From the NCBI GenBank assembly GCA_963744225.1, contig CAVUSV010000005.1, positions 454,313-518,312 on the forward strand: a stretch of DNA of 64,000 nt, in the 5' to 3' direction. The translations under genes were made by a program, and so were the position numbers. Source of the DNA: Bog-473 sp963744225 (GTDB lineage Bacteria; Actinomycetota; Acidimicrobiia; Acidimicrobiales; RAAP-2). Position 1 is the first letter of the stretch. Each line of letters opens with the position of its first letter. Shown here piece after piece: positions 8,778 to 16,637 of the stretch. The notes below the pieces were generated by a model that saw only the letters and a program-made list of their open reading frames with translations, was not told where the DNA came from and searched no databases.

Positions 8778-8989
8778 GCCGCAGGAGTTTGGAGCTGTTG
8801 ATCGATCCCATTGCATGCGACGGACGCGGCGTCTGCGCGGAGATGCTCCCCGAGCGCATTGAGCTCGATCGATGGGGGTACCCCATCGTCGAGGACGGCG
8901 AGCTCGCCCCGGCCCTCCTCGATCATGCCCTGCGCGCCGTCCGGGCGTGCCCGAAGCAGGCTCTGCACCTGGTGGCGCGCTCGTGCTGA
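8774..8989 (+). CDS. Short ferredoxin
   Basis: 71-residue ferredoxin of the actinobacterial 3Fe-4S/4Fe-4S short type. It has DPIACDGRGVCAEMLPE (C15, C21), the family core LDRWGYPIV, and RACPKQAL (C59); a fourth Cys (C71) is the last residue and probably not a ligand. The C-x5-C spacing is that of P450-type 3Fe-4S ferredoxins, where one ligand position is non-cysteine. The ATG overlaps the NuoF-like stop, and the stop overlaps the next GTG by seven bases, so the protein should be made in step with the dehydrogenase. It likely shuttles electrons between the NuoF-like protein and the haem membrane protein. Confidence 0.9.
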   Translation: MSRRSLELLIDPIACDGRGVCAEMLPERIELDRWGYPIVEDGELAPALLDHALRAVRACPKQALHLVARSC

Positions 8990-10221
8990 GCCCGCCCAGG
9001 GACGACCTCGACCTCGACCTCGAGCCACCCCGATCACGGGTCCGGCACGCCCGACCCAAGCATTGGTCGAGGGCCCGGGTCCACCGCCGGCGCCGGCGCG
9101 TGCTCGCCGCGATTGCGGCCGTGTTCAGCATCTTCGTGATCTGGTTCGCCTTCTCTTTTGGCAGCGCAGTGACCAACCCGGCCCTCGGGAGCTCCTTCGG
9201 TGCGAGGGCCGCCGAATGGTTCCGCGGACACGGAGGGGCGTCGATCGTGGTGTGGGCGGAGAACCAGTGGTACTCCCACCACCAGCCCCAGGTCGGTGGC
9301 GCTCTGGCCGCCGGCACGATCCACAAGCCAAAGGTGGCCACCACGCCGGTCGTCGCTGCTGTCCCCCACCTCCCGGCGCCCGCTCCGATTGTCCCCATCG
9401 TGAGCCCGGCGGTGGCGGGCGAAGGCCAGTGGTCCGCGGCCGGCCGCTTGGTGCACGGTCTGCCCGCGGTCTACGAGACGATGCTGCGGCCAAGCGCGAT
9501 CCACACCAGCTACGTCGTCGGCGTCGCCTGGATGGACCCGAAGCTCTTGAAGGCCACTCTGTACTCGGGCAGCATCATCCCCGGCGGCGGCCCCTACACC
9601 CACACCGCCCCGATCGGCCCGGGCGAGGCCACCACGCTGGTCTCCGCCTTCAATGCGGGCTTCCTCATGTCCGACGCCAACGGCGGCTACTACACGGATA
9701 ACAAGGCAGTCATCCCCCTGCGCACGGGAGCGGCGTCTTTCGTCGTGTACAAGAACGGTTCATCGACCGTGGGGCAGTGGGGTCGCGACGTCGCCATGGG
9801 CTCCAACGTGGTATCGGTCCGCCAGAACCTCGACTTGCTCGTCGACGGCGGCAAGGTGAATCCCGCCGTCTACAGCGCCAACCCCACCCAGTGGGGCAAG
9901 ACCCTGGGCGGTGGCGACTACGTCTGGCGCTCGGGGCTCGGGGTGACGGCGGGCGGGGCGCTGGTCTACGTGGGTGGTCCCGGGCTCAACATCGCCGACC
10001 TGGCGAACATCCTGGTCAGGGCCGGCGCCGTGCGGGGCATGGAGCTGGATATCAACACTGATTGGGTGAACTACAGCACCTACCAGCCGTCGACGGCCGC
10101 GGGAACGGCCGATGCCACCAACGGCACCGAGCTCCTGCCGGGGATGACCGGGACCCCAGGTCGCTACTTCCAGTCGTGGTGGGCGCGAGACTTCATCACC
10201 ATGTCGGCTGCGACCCCATGA
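8983..10221 (+). CDS. Membrane-anchored phosphodiester glycosidase (NAGPA/DUF2233) family
   Basis: 412-residue protein, GTG 8983 overlapping the ferredoxin stop. A basic acidic-basic N-terminus (a short DLDLDLE repeat, then RRRRR) precedes one transmembrane helix (about residues 39-60). A linker follows, then the extracytoplasmic phosphodiester glycosidase domain (about 170-412) with SAFNAGFLMSDANGGYY, LLVDGGKVNP and VRGMELDINTDWVNY. This family hydrolyses phosphodiester-linked sugars, for example N-acetylglucosamine-1-phosphodiesters. Its place between a redox operon and arabinan-precursor genes suggests action on envelope glycans; that role is inference. The start at 8983 was preferred to 8872 because the upstream extension is the ferredoxin in another frame. 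Confidence 0.85.
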   Translation: MLSPPRDDLDLDLEPPRSRVRHARPKHWSRARVHRRRRRVLAAIAAVFSIFVIWFAFSFGSAVTNPALGSSFGARAAEWFRGHGGASIVVWAENQWYSHHQPQVGGALAAGTIHKPKVATTPVVAAVPHLPAPAPIVPIVSPAVAGEGQWSAAGRLVHGLPAVYETMLRPSAIHTSYVVGVAWMDPKLLKATLYSGSIIPGGGPYTHTAPIGPGEATTLVSAFNAGFLMSDANGGYYTDNKAVIPLRTGAASFVVYKNGSSTVGQWGRDVAMGSNVVSVRQNLDLLVDGGKVNPAVYSANPTQWGKTLGGGDYVWRSGLGVTAGGALVYVGGPGLNIADLANILVRAGAVRGMELDINTDWVNYSTYQPSTAAGTADATNGTELLPGMTGTPGRYFQSWWARDFITMSAATP

Positions 10222-11192
10222 CTGACGGCGAACCGGCCGCCCGTCGGCGAGACACCTCCGGGAGTCGCGGCGTTTCCTGATCAGGGCCTGGAACCCGCGT
10301 GGAAGTACTCGACCCCGGGCCTGATCGTCCGGGGTATGCGCCCCCGACAGTGGATCAAGAACCTGCTTGTGTTCATGGCGCCCGCAGCGGCGGGTGTGCT
10401 CGGTGAGTGGCACACCACGGTTCGGGTCGTCGGTGCCTTTGTGGTCTTTTGTGTGGTGGCCTCTGGCACCTACCTGATCAACGACGTGATCGACGCCGAC
10501 TCAGATCGGCACCATCCCGTCAAGCGCCGCCGGCCGGTGGCCAGCGGCGCCTTTCGACCCGCAACGGCACTCGGCGCGGGCGCCTGCCTCATCGCACTCG
10601 GCATCGCCGGCGCCCTCTTCATCGGGCCGTGGGGCCTGGCGGTAGTGGTCGGCTCGTATGCCGGCTTGAGCATCGCCTACAGCCTCCGGCTCAAGCGCGA
10701 GCCGGTTGTCGAGCTCGCCGTCGTCGCTTCGTGCTTCGTGCTCCGGGCGGTTGCGGGTGGCGTCGTCGCGCGCGTTCCACTCTCGAGCTGGTTCCTGGTC
10801 TTCACCTCGTTCGCGGCGCTCTTCGTCGTGACGGGGAAGCGCAGCGCGGAATACGCACGCCTGGGGCGGGATAGGGGCGTGCACAGACAGGTTCTCGACG
10901 AGTACACCGAGTCGTTCCTCAAGTCAACGCTGATCATCTCGGCCACCGTCACGGTTGCCTCGTACTGTCTGTGGGCCTTCGAGCGAACCGGCCTGCTGGC
11001 GCACGCGGGCCACGAGGTTGTCTGGGTCGAATTGACCGTCATCCCCCTTGTCCTCGCCGTCTTGCACATCTTCCGCCTGCTCGATGCCGGGAAGGGCGGA
11101 GAACCCGAGCAGCTCGCGCCTGCACGATCACATGCTGCAGGGCTACGGGCTGCTCGTGGCTGGCGCTGATGGGCATCGGGCTCTACGCGTGA
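10218..11192 (+). CDS. Decaprenyl-phosphate phosphoribosyltransferase (UbiA family), frameshifted
   Basis: Membrane prenyltransferase of the Rv3806c type, making decaprenyl-phosphoryl-5-phosphoribose, the first committed DPA step. MRPRQWIKNLLVF (10336 on), YLINDVIDADSDRHHPVKRR (the NDxxDxxxD metal site), later RPVASGAF and SLRLKREPVVEL, and multiple helices are clear. The frame is open from 10222 to 10336 and reads LIVRGMRPRQW, matching the usual N-terminal extension but with no start codon. ATG 10218 (overlapping the previous stop as ATGA) plus one indel near 10265 gives a natural start; 10336 is the fallback. Two further frame changes near 11110 and 11155 restore LHDHMLQGYGLL and WLALMGIGLYA, ending at 11192. 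Confidence 0.85.
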
Positions 11193-12555
11193 CCATGGCG
11201 GTCGCGGTCGTCGCCCCAGCCGCTCTGCGGTTGGGGGCGAACCACGCCGACCACGGCATTGGTCAGCCGGCCGACCGACGTCGCTGCCATCGACCTCGCG
11301 TTCCGCACGGAGCATCACGGGGTCATTGCCCGTGGCCTGGGACGGAGCTACGGGGATGCCGCGCAGTGCAGCGGGGGTCTCACTATCGACACGGCGGGCC
11401 TCGCCGACATCGGCATCCTGGACGAGTCGTCCGGAACGATCGAGGTCGGCGGCGGCGTGAGTCTCCACGACCTGATGGGATCCATCATCCCGGCAGGATG
11501 GTTCGTGGGGGTCACGCCGGGAACCCGCTACGTGTCCGTCGGCGGAGCAATCGCGGCGGACGTGCACGGGAAGAACCACCACCGTGAGAGCAGCTTTGCT
11601 CGGCACGTCGTCGAGATGACCGTCGTCACACCCACCGGCACGTTCACCATCTCACCTCAGCACGACCCGGAACTGTTTTGGGCCACCGCCGGTGGCATGG
11701 GCCTGACCGGAGTCGTGGTCTGCGCCACCCTGCGCCTGATCCCGATCGAGACGTCGTGGATCGAGGTGGACAGCCAGCGTTTCACTCGACTCGAAGACCT
11801 GATGTCCGAAATGGAGACCGGCGACGACGGCTACCGCTACAGCGTCGCCTGGCTGGATTGCGTCGGCCACCGGGATGGCGGCCACCGGTCTGTGCTCACG
11901 CGGGGCGATCATGCCCCCTTGCGCGCAATCCCCCGACCGTCTGCGCGGGCGCAGCCGAGAGGTTCCGGGGGAGCCGCGGATCCGGGTCCCCCGCCCCGCG
12001 CCACGGCGGGTCGCCAACAGACTCTCGGTCCGGGCGCTGAACGAGGCGTGGTTCCGCGTCTCCTCCACCTCAGAAGGGTCCCTCAGACCGTTGGGCGCAT
12101 TCTTCCACCCGCTGGATGGCGTAGGGAGCTGGAACCTCCTCTACGGTCCCAACGGGTTCGTGCAGTACCAGTTCGCCGTCCCACCGGACAGGGGCGACGT
12201 CGTGGAGCGGGCCGTCGGTGCGATCGCCTCGTCCGGAGTGCCGTCCTTCCTCGCCGTGTTGAAGCGTTTCGGACCTGGGACGCCGGGGCCACTTTCGTTC
12301 AGCCAAGAGGGTTGGACCCTGGCACTCGACTTCCCGATCGGTCCGCCTGCTCTCCCGGGGCTCCTTGACCGTCTCGACGAACAGGTCGCCGCCGCCGGTG
12401 GCCGCGTCTACCTGGCCAAGGACGCTCGCCTGCGCCCCGAGCTGCTGCCCTCGATGTACCCACGGCTGCCAGAGATGATGGCGGTCACCCGCCGGGTCGA
12501 TCCCGAAGGCGTGCTCGCCTCCGACCTCTCCCGCCGTCTCGGGATCTCGCGATGA
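11189..12555 (+). CDS. dprE1: Decaprenylphosphoryl-beta-D-ribose 2-oxidase, frameshifted
   Basis: FAD enzyme that oxidises decaprenylphosphoryl-ribose to the 2-keto form, in the periplasm in mycobacteria. Signatures are CGWGRTTPTTALVSRP, GVIARGLGRSYGDAAQ, VGVTPGTRYVSVGGAIA, VHGKNHHRESSFARHV (FAD site), ATAGGMGLTGVV and SVLTRGDHAPL, then in another frame ALNEAWFR, KRFGPGTPGPLSF and YLAKDARLRPELLPSMYPRL. GTG 11189 (GTGA overlap with the previous stop) or ATG 11195 needs one indel near 11215 to join CGWGR, and a second near 11950 joins the halves. The total length (about 455 residues) is normal. It overlaps dprE2 by ATGA (12552-12555). Confidence 0.9.
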
Positions 12556-13314
12556 ACGACGCCTTCGGGCACCCCCAGTCGGTCGTCGTCTTGGGCGGTA
12601 CCTCCGACATCGCCCGCCAGATCGTCGGGTTGTTGGCGACCGACCGCTGCCGGTCGGTCGTCCTGGCCGGGAGAGACGCGCCGGCACTGGCATCAGCCGC
12701 GAGCGCACTCCAGCGTTCGGTTGCGCGCGTCGAGACGGTTCAGTTCGAGGCCGAGGAGGCCGACGGATGCCGCCCAGACGGTGGTCCGATGCTTCGAAGT
12801 CGCGGGAGAGGCTGTGGACCTTGTGATCGTCGCCGTGGGAGAGCTCGGTCACCAAGAGGTGGACGAGACCGATCCATCGCGGATCGTGCGCATGCTGACC
12901 GTCAACCTCTCCTGGCCCGCCGCGGCAATGTCGGCAGCAGCGGCACAACTGAAGCGGCAGGGTCATGGCCGCATCCTCGTCTTGTCCTCTGTTGCCGGCT
13001 ACCGGGTCCGGCGGTCCAATTTCGTCTACGGCTCGGCGAAGGCCGGCCTCGACGGCTTCGCGCAGGGCCTCGCTGAATCACTGCGAGGAAGTGGCGTGTC
13101 CGTGCACATCGTCCGACCGGGCTTCGTCCGCACCAAGATGACTGCCGGTCGGCCAGCCGTGCCCTTCGCGGTCGGGCCCGATCGGGTTGCGTCCGACGTC
13201 GTGCGAGGTCTCCAGAACGGGAGGGCGGTGATCTGGTCGCCCGGACTCCTGCGATTTGTCTTCTCAGCCCTCCGCCTGCTCCCGCAAGCCTTATGGCGTC
13301 GCATGCCGGGCTGA
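12552..13314 (+). CDS. dprE2: Decaprenylphospho-erythro-pentofuranosid-2-ulose 2-reductase, one frameshift
   Basis: Short-chain dehydrogenase that reduces the DprE1 product to decaprenylphosphoryl-arabinose. The N-terminal Rossmann motif is VVVLGGTSDIARQIV (GGTSDIA is typical of DprE2). After a one-base break near 12765 the rest follows: DLVIVAVGELG, ILVLSSVAGYRVRRSNFVYG with YGSAK (Tyr/Lys dyad), HIVRPGFVRTKMT and a C-terminal hydrophobic helix with PQALWRRMPG. The length, about 253 residues, fits the family. The ATGA overlap with dprE1 completes a three-gene DPA operon continuing from the redox genes. Confidence 0.9.
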
Positions 13315-13351
13315 GACCTGGTGTGACACCTGCCTGAGACGAGGGATTGCT

Positions 13352-13621
13352 GTGCTCTTCATCGAATACGACGTCAACGCAAACGGCGAGATCGAACTCG
13401 TGGCCCTGATCAACGCCGTGGAGGAGGACGGAGAGGACACCCACGGGACGGAATGGATGGCGTGGCGCTCGGCCCAGTTCGAAGATGCCGGCCTCGGGAG
13501 CGTCGGCGTACCCCAGACAGAGCTCGAGCGCATGGAGCAATCCGAGGACCCCGAGGAGGTCCGGGCCATCGTCGAGCGCATCATCCTGGCGGACCGGGCG
13601 ACCAAGGAGAGGTCGCCGTGA
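13352..13621 (+). CDS. Small acidic hypothetical protein
   Basis: Unrecognised 89-residue protein from GTG 13352 (LFIEYDVNANGEIELVALIN, then a run rich in Glu/Asp, WMAWRSAQFEDAGL and a helical C-terminus). It is strongly acidic and has no membrane segment. Its stop overlaps the next GTG (GTGA at 13618-13621), so it is paired with the very basic protein downstream. Longer upstream starts run through the end of dprE2 and were not chosen. The function cannot be given; an acidic/basic coupled pair could form a complex. Confidence 0.55.
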   Translation: MLFIEYDVNANGEIELVALINAVEEDGEDTHGTEWMAWRSAQFEDAGLGSVGVPQTELERMEQSEDPEEVRAIVERIILADRATKERSP

Positions 13622-13824
13622 GCACGAGCCGGTCCCAGCTCTACCGCCTGGCCCGTGATCTCGGCAACGTCGAGGCCGTCGAACACGGCTACCAGAGGGG
13701 CGGACTCGCCGGCGCGGCTGGGGGTACGGCGCAACGAGAAGCACGTCGTGTCATCTACCGTGAGGGAAACCGCCAGATCAACCGCTTCGTCCGCGCCCTG
13801 GGCCTCGGCCCGCGCCGGCACTGA
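13618..13824 (+). CDS. Small basic hypothetical protein
   Basis: Unrecognised 68-residue basic protein (GTG 13618) with SQLYRLARDLGNVEAVEHG followed by RREGxR-like helices rich in Arg. The opening resembles small actinobacterial and phage-associated proteins beginning with a (Y)RxAR...DVEAV segment, whose role is unknown. It is coupled by GTGA to the acidic protein upstream. No helix-turn-helix was recognised with confidence. Confidence 0.5.
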   Translation: MSTSRSQLYRLARDLGNVEAVEHGYQRGGLAGAAGGTAQREARRVIYREGNRQINRFVRALGLGPRRH

Positions 13825-14073
13825 CGGTCTCCCCGGTATTGCTGGTCGACCCTGACGCTGCCACTGGTGACGTGCGGCTGGCCGTCCTCGCTACGTCTGC
13901 TCGCCATCCAATGTTCACGATGCGACCAATGCTCACGAGACAACGAGCTGGCGCGAGGGCCCGTGAGAGTGACCGAGTCAGCACCAGGCATTTCCTCCGC
14001 AGCGGTCGTGGGATTTGATCCGCCCTGGAATGGGCACAAGTAAGGGAATCAACGGATGCATTGGAGAAGACGA

Positions 14074-14370
14074 ATGAAGAAGTTCCTTGTGGTACTGGGT
14101 ATGGGCGTGGGCCTCGGGTTCGTTCTGGGCTCTCGGGCGGGACGCGAGCCCTACGAGCGTCTCGAAGCCAAAGTCAAGGAGATCTCCAGCCGGGACGACG
14201 TCACAGCAGCGACTGAGAAGGCTACGGCCGTGGCATCCGAGCTCAAGGACAAGGCAGTGAGTGCCGGGGCCGAGAAGGTTGCCGAGGTCTCCGACAAGGT
14301 TGATGGCGCCGTCAACGGCGGCTCGGCCGTCGGGCCGGCCCAGCAACGGAGCACCACCGCGGCACGCTAG
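14074..14370 (+). CDS. YtxH-like small membrane protein
   Basis: 98-residue protein from ATG 14074, chosen because a GGAG lies 8 bases upstream. It has one N-terminal transmembrane helix (FLVVLGMGVGLGFVLGSRAG) ending in the Gly-x-x-x-Gly, SRAGREPYERLE motif common in small actinobacterial membrane proteins, followed by about 60 residues of helical, coiled-coil-like Lys/Glu/Ala sequence. The family is linked to stress and envelope functions in Gram-positive bacteria, without a defined activity. A strong hairpin follows directly. Confidence 0.7.
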   Translation: MKKFLVVLGMGVGLGFVLGSRAGREPYERLEAKVKEISSRDDVTAATEKATAVASELKDKAVSAGAEKVAEVSDKVDGAVNGGSAVGPAQQRSTTAAR

Positions 14371-14382
14371 GAGTTGGGCACG

Positions 14383-14410
14383 CAGGTGGGCGCCCCGATG
14401 CGCCCACCTG
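14383..14410 (+). terminator. Strong hairpin after YtxH-like gene
   Basis: A perfect 11-base stem (CAGGTGGGCGC / GCGCCCACCTG) with a 6-base loop (CCCGAT), 12 bases past the stop at 14370. There is no T-run after it, so it would be a U-less intrinsic terminator of the kind common in Actinobacteria, or an mRNA-end stabiliser. Confidence 0.7.
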
Positions 14411-14455
14411 ACCCGACCTCTCCATCGAGCCACCCTCCTCGCTAAGGTCGGAACG

Positions 14456-15376
14456 ATGACCCTGCAGTGGCCCCTGGTCTCATACGCAGACTGGAGCCAG
14501 ACATGTGACACCCTGCACGCGCACACGCAGGTGCTCGGAAAGCTTGCCGTCGCACTGGCACCTCCCGAGCCGCAGCTGCAGCACGCCGCTCTTCGCCTCA
14601 CCGCGAGAGGGTGGGAGACGGCCCCCCTTCCGGCACCCGACGGCTCGGGCGCGTTCACGGTGACGCTCGACCTACGCAGCCACGAGGCAGTTGTCGAACA
14701 CCGTGATGGACGCGTCCGCCGAATCTCCCTGGCACCCGACCGGCCCGTCGGCGACGTGACACGGTCCGTCTTGGCTGACGTACGCGATTTGGCGGGCCCG
14801 ATCGAAGTCGATCTGCGGCCCCAGGAGGTGCCTTGGACCATCCCTCTCGACGAGGATGAGGAGCACGCCCGTTACGACCCCGGCCAGGTCGAGTCCTACT
14901 TCGCGGCCGCAACCCAGGCCGCTTTGGTGCTCGCCGCCTTCCGAGCGCCCTACCGCGGACGGTCGACGCCCGTCAACGCGTGGTGGGGCTCGTTCGACCT
15001 GGCGACCAGCCTGTTCTCTGGCCTGCCCGCAGACCCGCCCTCGAACGACTTCATCATGCGTAATGCGATGGACTCCCAGGAGGTGGCCGTGGGCTGGTGG
15101 CCGGGGGACGCCCGGTACGCCAAGTCGGCCTTCTACGCCTACGCGCATCCGCCACAGGAAGGGTTTGCATCGGCCTCCCTCTCACCTCCCGCCGCGCACT
15201 GGGACGACACCCTCGGCGAGTACATCCTGGACCTCGAGGACGTGCTCGCCACTTCCGATCCACGCGGATCCGCACTCACGTTCGCGCGATCGGCCTTTCA
15301 ACACGCCTGCGTGGTCTGTCGATGGGACCCAAAGCTCGCCGCAAGCGCCGAAGGGCATCCGCCTCCTGTCGTCTAG
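14456..15376 (+). CDS. DUF5996 family protein
   Basis: 306-residue protein from ATG 14456. The opening WPLVSYADWSQTCDTLHAHTQVLGKLAVAL, the RGWETAPLP segment and the region FRAPYRGRSTPVNAWWGSFDLA, followed by WGDARY-like WWPGDARYAKSAFYAYAHP, match the layout of DUF5996 proteins. Those are widespread in Actinobacteria and lack a known activity. The domain fills the whole protein. There is no signal peptide, so it is cytoplasmic. It stands alone between the hairpin and a gene-free gap. Confidence 0.8.
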   Translation: MTLQWPLVSYADWSQTCDTLHAHTQVLGKLAVALAPPEPQLQHAALRLTARGWETAPLPAPDGSGAFTVTLDLRSHEAVVEHRDGRVRRISLAPDRPVGDVTRSVLADVRDLAGPIEVDLRPQEVPWTIPLDEDEEHARYDPGQVESYFAAATQAALVLAAFRAPYRGRSTPVNAWWGSFDLATSLFSGLPADPPSNDFIMRNAMDSQEVAVGWWPGDARYAKSAFYAYAHPPQEGFASASLSPPAAHWDDTLGEYILDLEDVLATSDPRGSALTFARSAFQHACVVCRWDPKLAASAEGHPPPVV

Positions 15377-15696
15377 CGGGGCGTCTTGGGCGGTGCTCCG
15401 ATGAGCGTTTGATGTCTCAAAAGGCCTGGTTGCATCCGGTGCGCATGCTGCTTCGTCTCGTGACCGAACTTCGTCACCTGGTCGAGCCCACGAAGGAGCA
15501 GCTCCGCGATCTGGCGGGGCGCACAGCACCCAGTGGAGATCCGTGGGCGCCGACTCGATGAACGCCTCCTTGACGGCGCCGTGATCGGTCATACGCGATC
15601 GCGTGAAACGCCTCAACGCCGCTCCGTCCGGCTCAGAGGCCCGGCGGGCCGGAGCGACATGCGGCGCTCGCCAAGGGGGAGAGGTCCACACCCGCC
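15377..15696. other. Gene-free gap
   Basis: About 320 bases between two convergent genes. Open frames here are short and show no family signature. No clear hairpin or promoter was seen. Confidence 0.5.
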
Positions 15697-16035
15697 CTAT
15701 TCGGGCTGGCCGGCTTCCTCGACAGTGAGCTCCGCCGTAGGGTCCGCTTCCAGGCGATCGTCTGGGATCGGCTTTCCGCTCCGAACGGAAACGCCGTACG
15801 TCCCCAGAGCAAGACGCTGCTCCGCCCGATCGATCGCCGCTAGATGACGCTGAAGCTCCTCGCTCACCGCATCATCGCCACCCTCGGTGACCAAAGGCTC
15901 GGCTGAATCGAACATGTCTCCGGGCTCATTGGCACCTGCCCGATCGGCCTCCCGTGCCTCGCGCAGATCAGCCAACCTTTGTTGTGTTTGCTGACGCTCC
16001 GACGCCAAGAGCGCCCTGGCCTTGTCTGCCTCCAT
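15697..16035 (-). CDS. DksA/TraR-like protein lacking zinc-finger cysteines
   Basis: 112-residue protein from ATG 16035. The N-terminal two-thirds is a coiled coil (EADKARALLASERQQTQQRL and on to QLHRHLAAIDRAEQRLALG-like helices), with the acidic DSAEPLVTEGGDD tip. The C-terminal GTYGVSVRSGKPIPDDRLEA keeps the shape of the DksA/TraR zinc finger (GTYGxCxxCGxxIPxxRLEA), but every cysteine is replaced. A DksA-fold protein that does not bind zinc is therefore expected. This cysteine-less type is common in Actinobacteria. It may bind the RNA polymerase secondary channel, but that is inference. Confidence 0.75.
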   Translation of the reverse strand: MEADKARALLASERQQTQQRLADLREAREADRAGANEPGDMFDSAEPLVTEGGDDAVSEELQRHLAAIDRAEQRLALGTYGVSVRSGKPIPDDRLEADPTAELTVEEAGQPE

Positions 16036-16637
16036 GCCTGCTCCAGTGTCCGCGATCCTTCGAATGCATGCTAGCGAGAGAACGGCCTGCCTGTGGAGTG
16101 ACACACGTGGGTCGCGTCCTTTCGCATCCCTTTGATCACTGGCTCGACTGCGACGCGGCGTTTGTCGTTGCGGGATCCACGCGGAATCACCCAATCCCGG
16201 TGATGTGCACTCACCCTGCCCAAGATCGACTTTGGCGACAGCCGGGCCAAGTTTCTTCGATGGCGCGGCGATGCTTTATTCACGCGGACCGCACCGCTTG
16301 GCTCGTGCTGCTCAAAGTTTGACGTTTGCCGCGACGGTCGAGTGATCGGCTCCGGCAACCGGCGAGGACCGGAGGAACGTTGGGGCACAGCACAGTCAGT
16401 GAACCCCAGAGGCCGTAGTCGACTGAGGGGAGGACTAGAGAGACGCCCTCGACACGCTTCTGCGCGCTCGCCCAAGGTTTGCCCGGCCTTCATCGATGGA
16501 GCCCTGGTGGCTTGCCAGCAAAACTTGCGGCGCATCAGCCTGCTCGCCAGCGGGGCCGCGTTTGCGCCGATCACGAGCCGAGGCGTCCTATTCTCGGAAC
16601 TCGAGAGCCGGACTTCGGGCATTCCAGGAGGGTCAGC
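16036..16637. other. Gene-free gap upstream of ThDP enzyme
   Basis: About 600 bases between divergent genes. Long open frames cross it on both strands, but none has a recognisable domain or good ribosome site. It probably holds the promoters of the DksA-like gene and the ThDP enzyme. I did not recognise a T-box or riboswitch. Confidence 0.4.
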
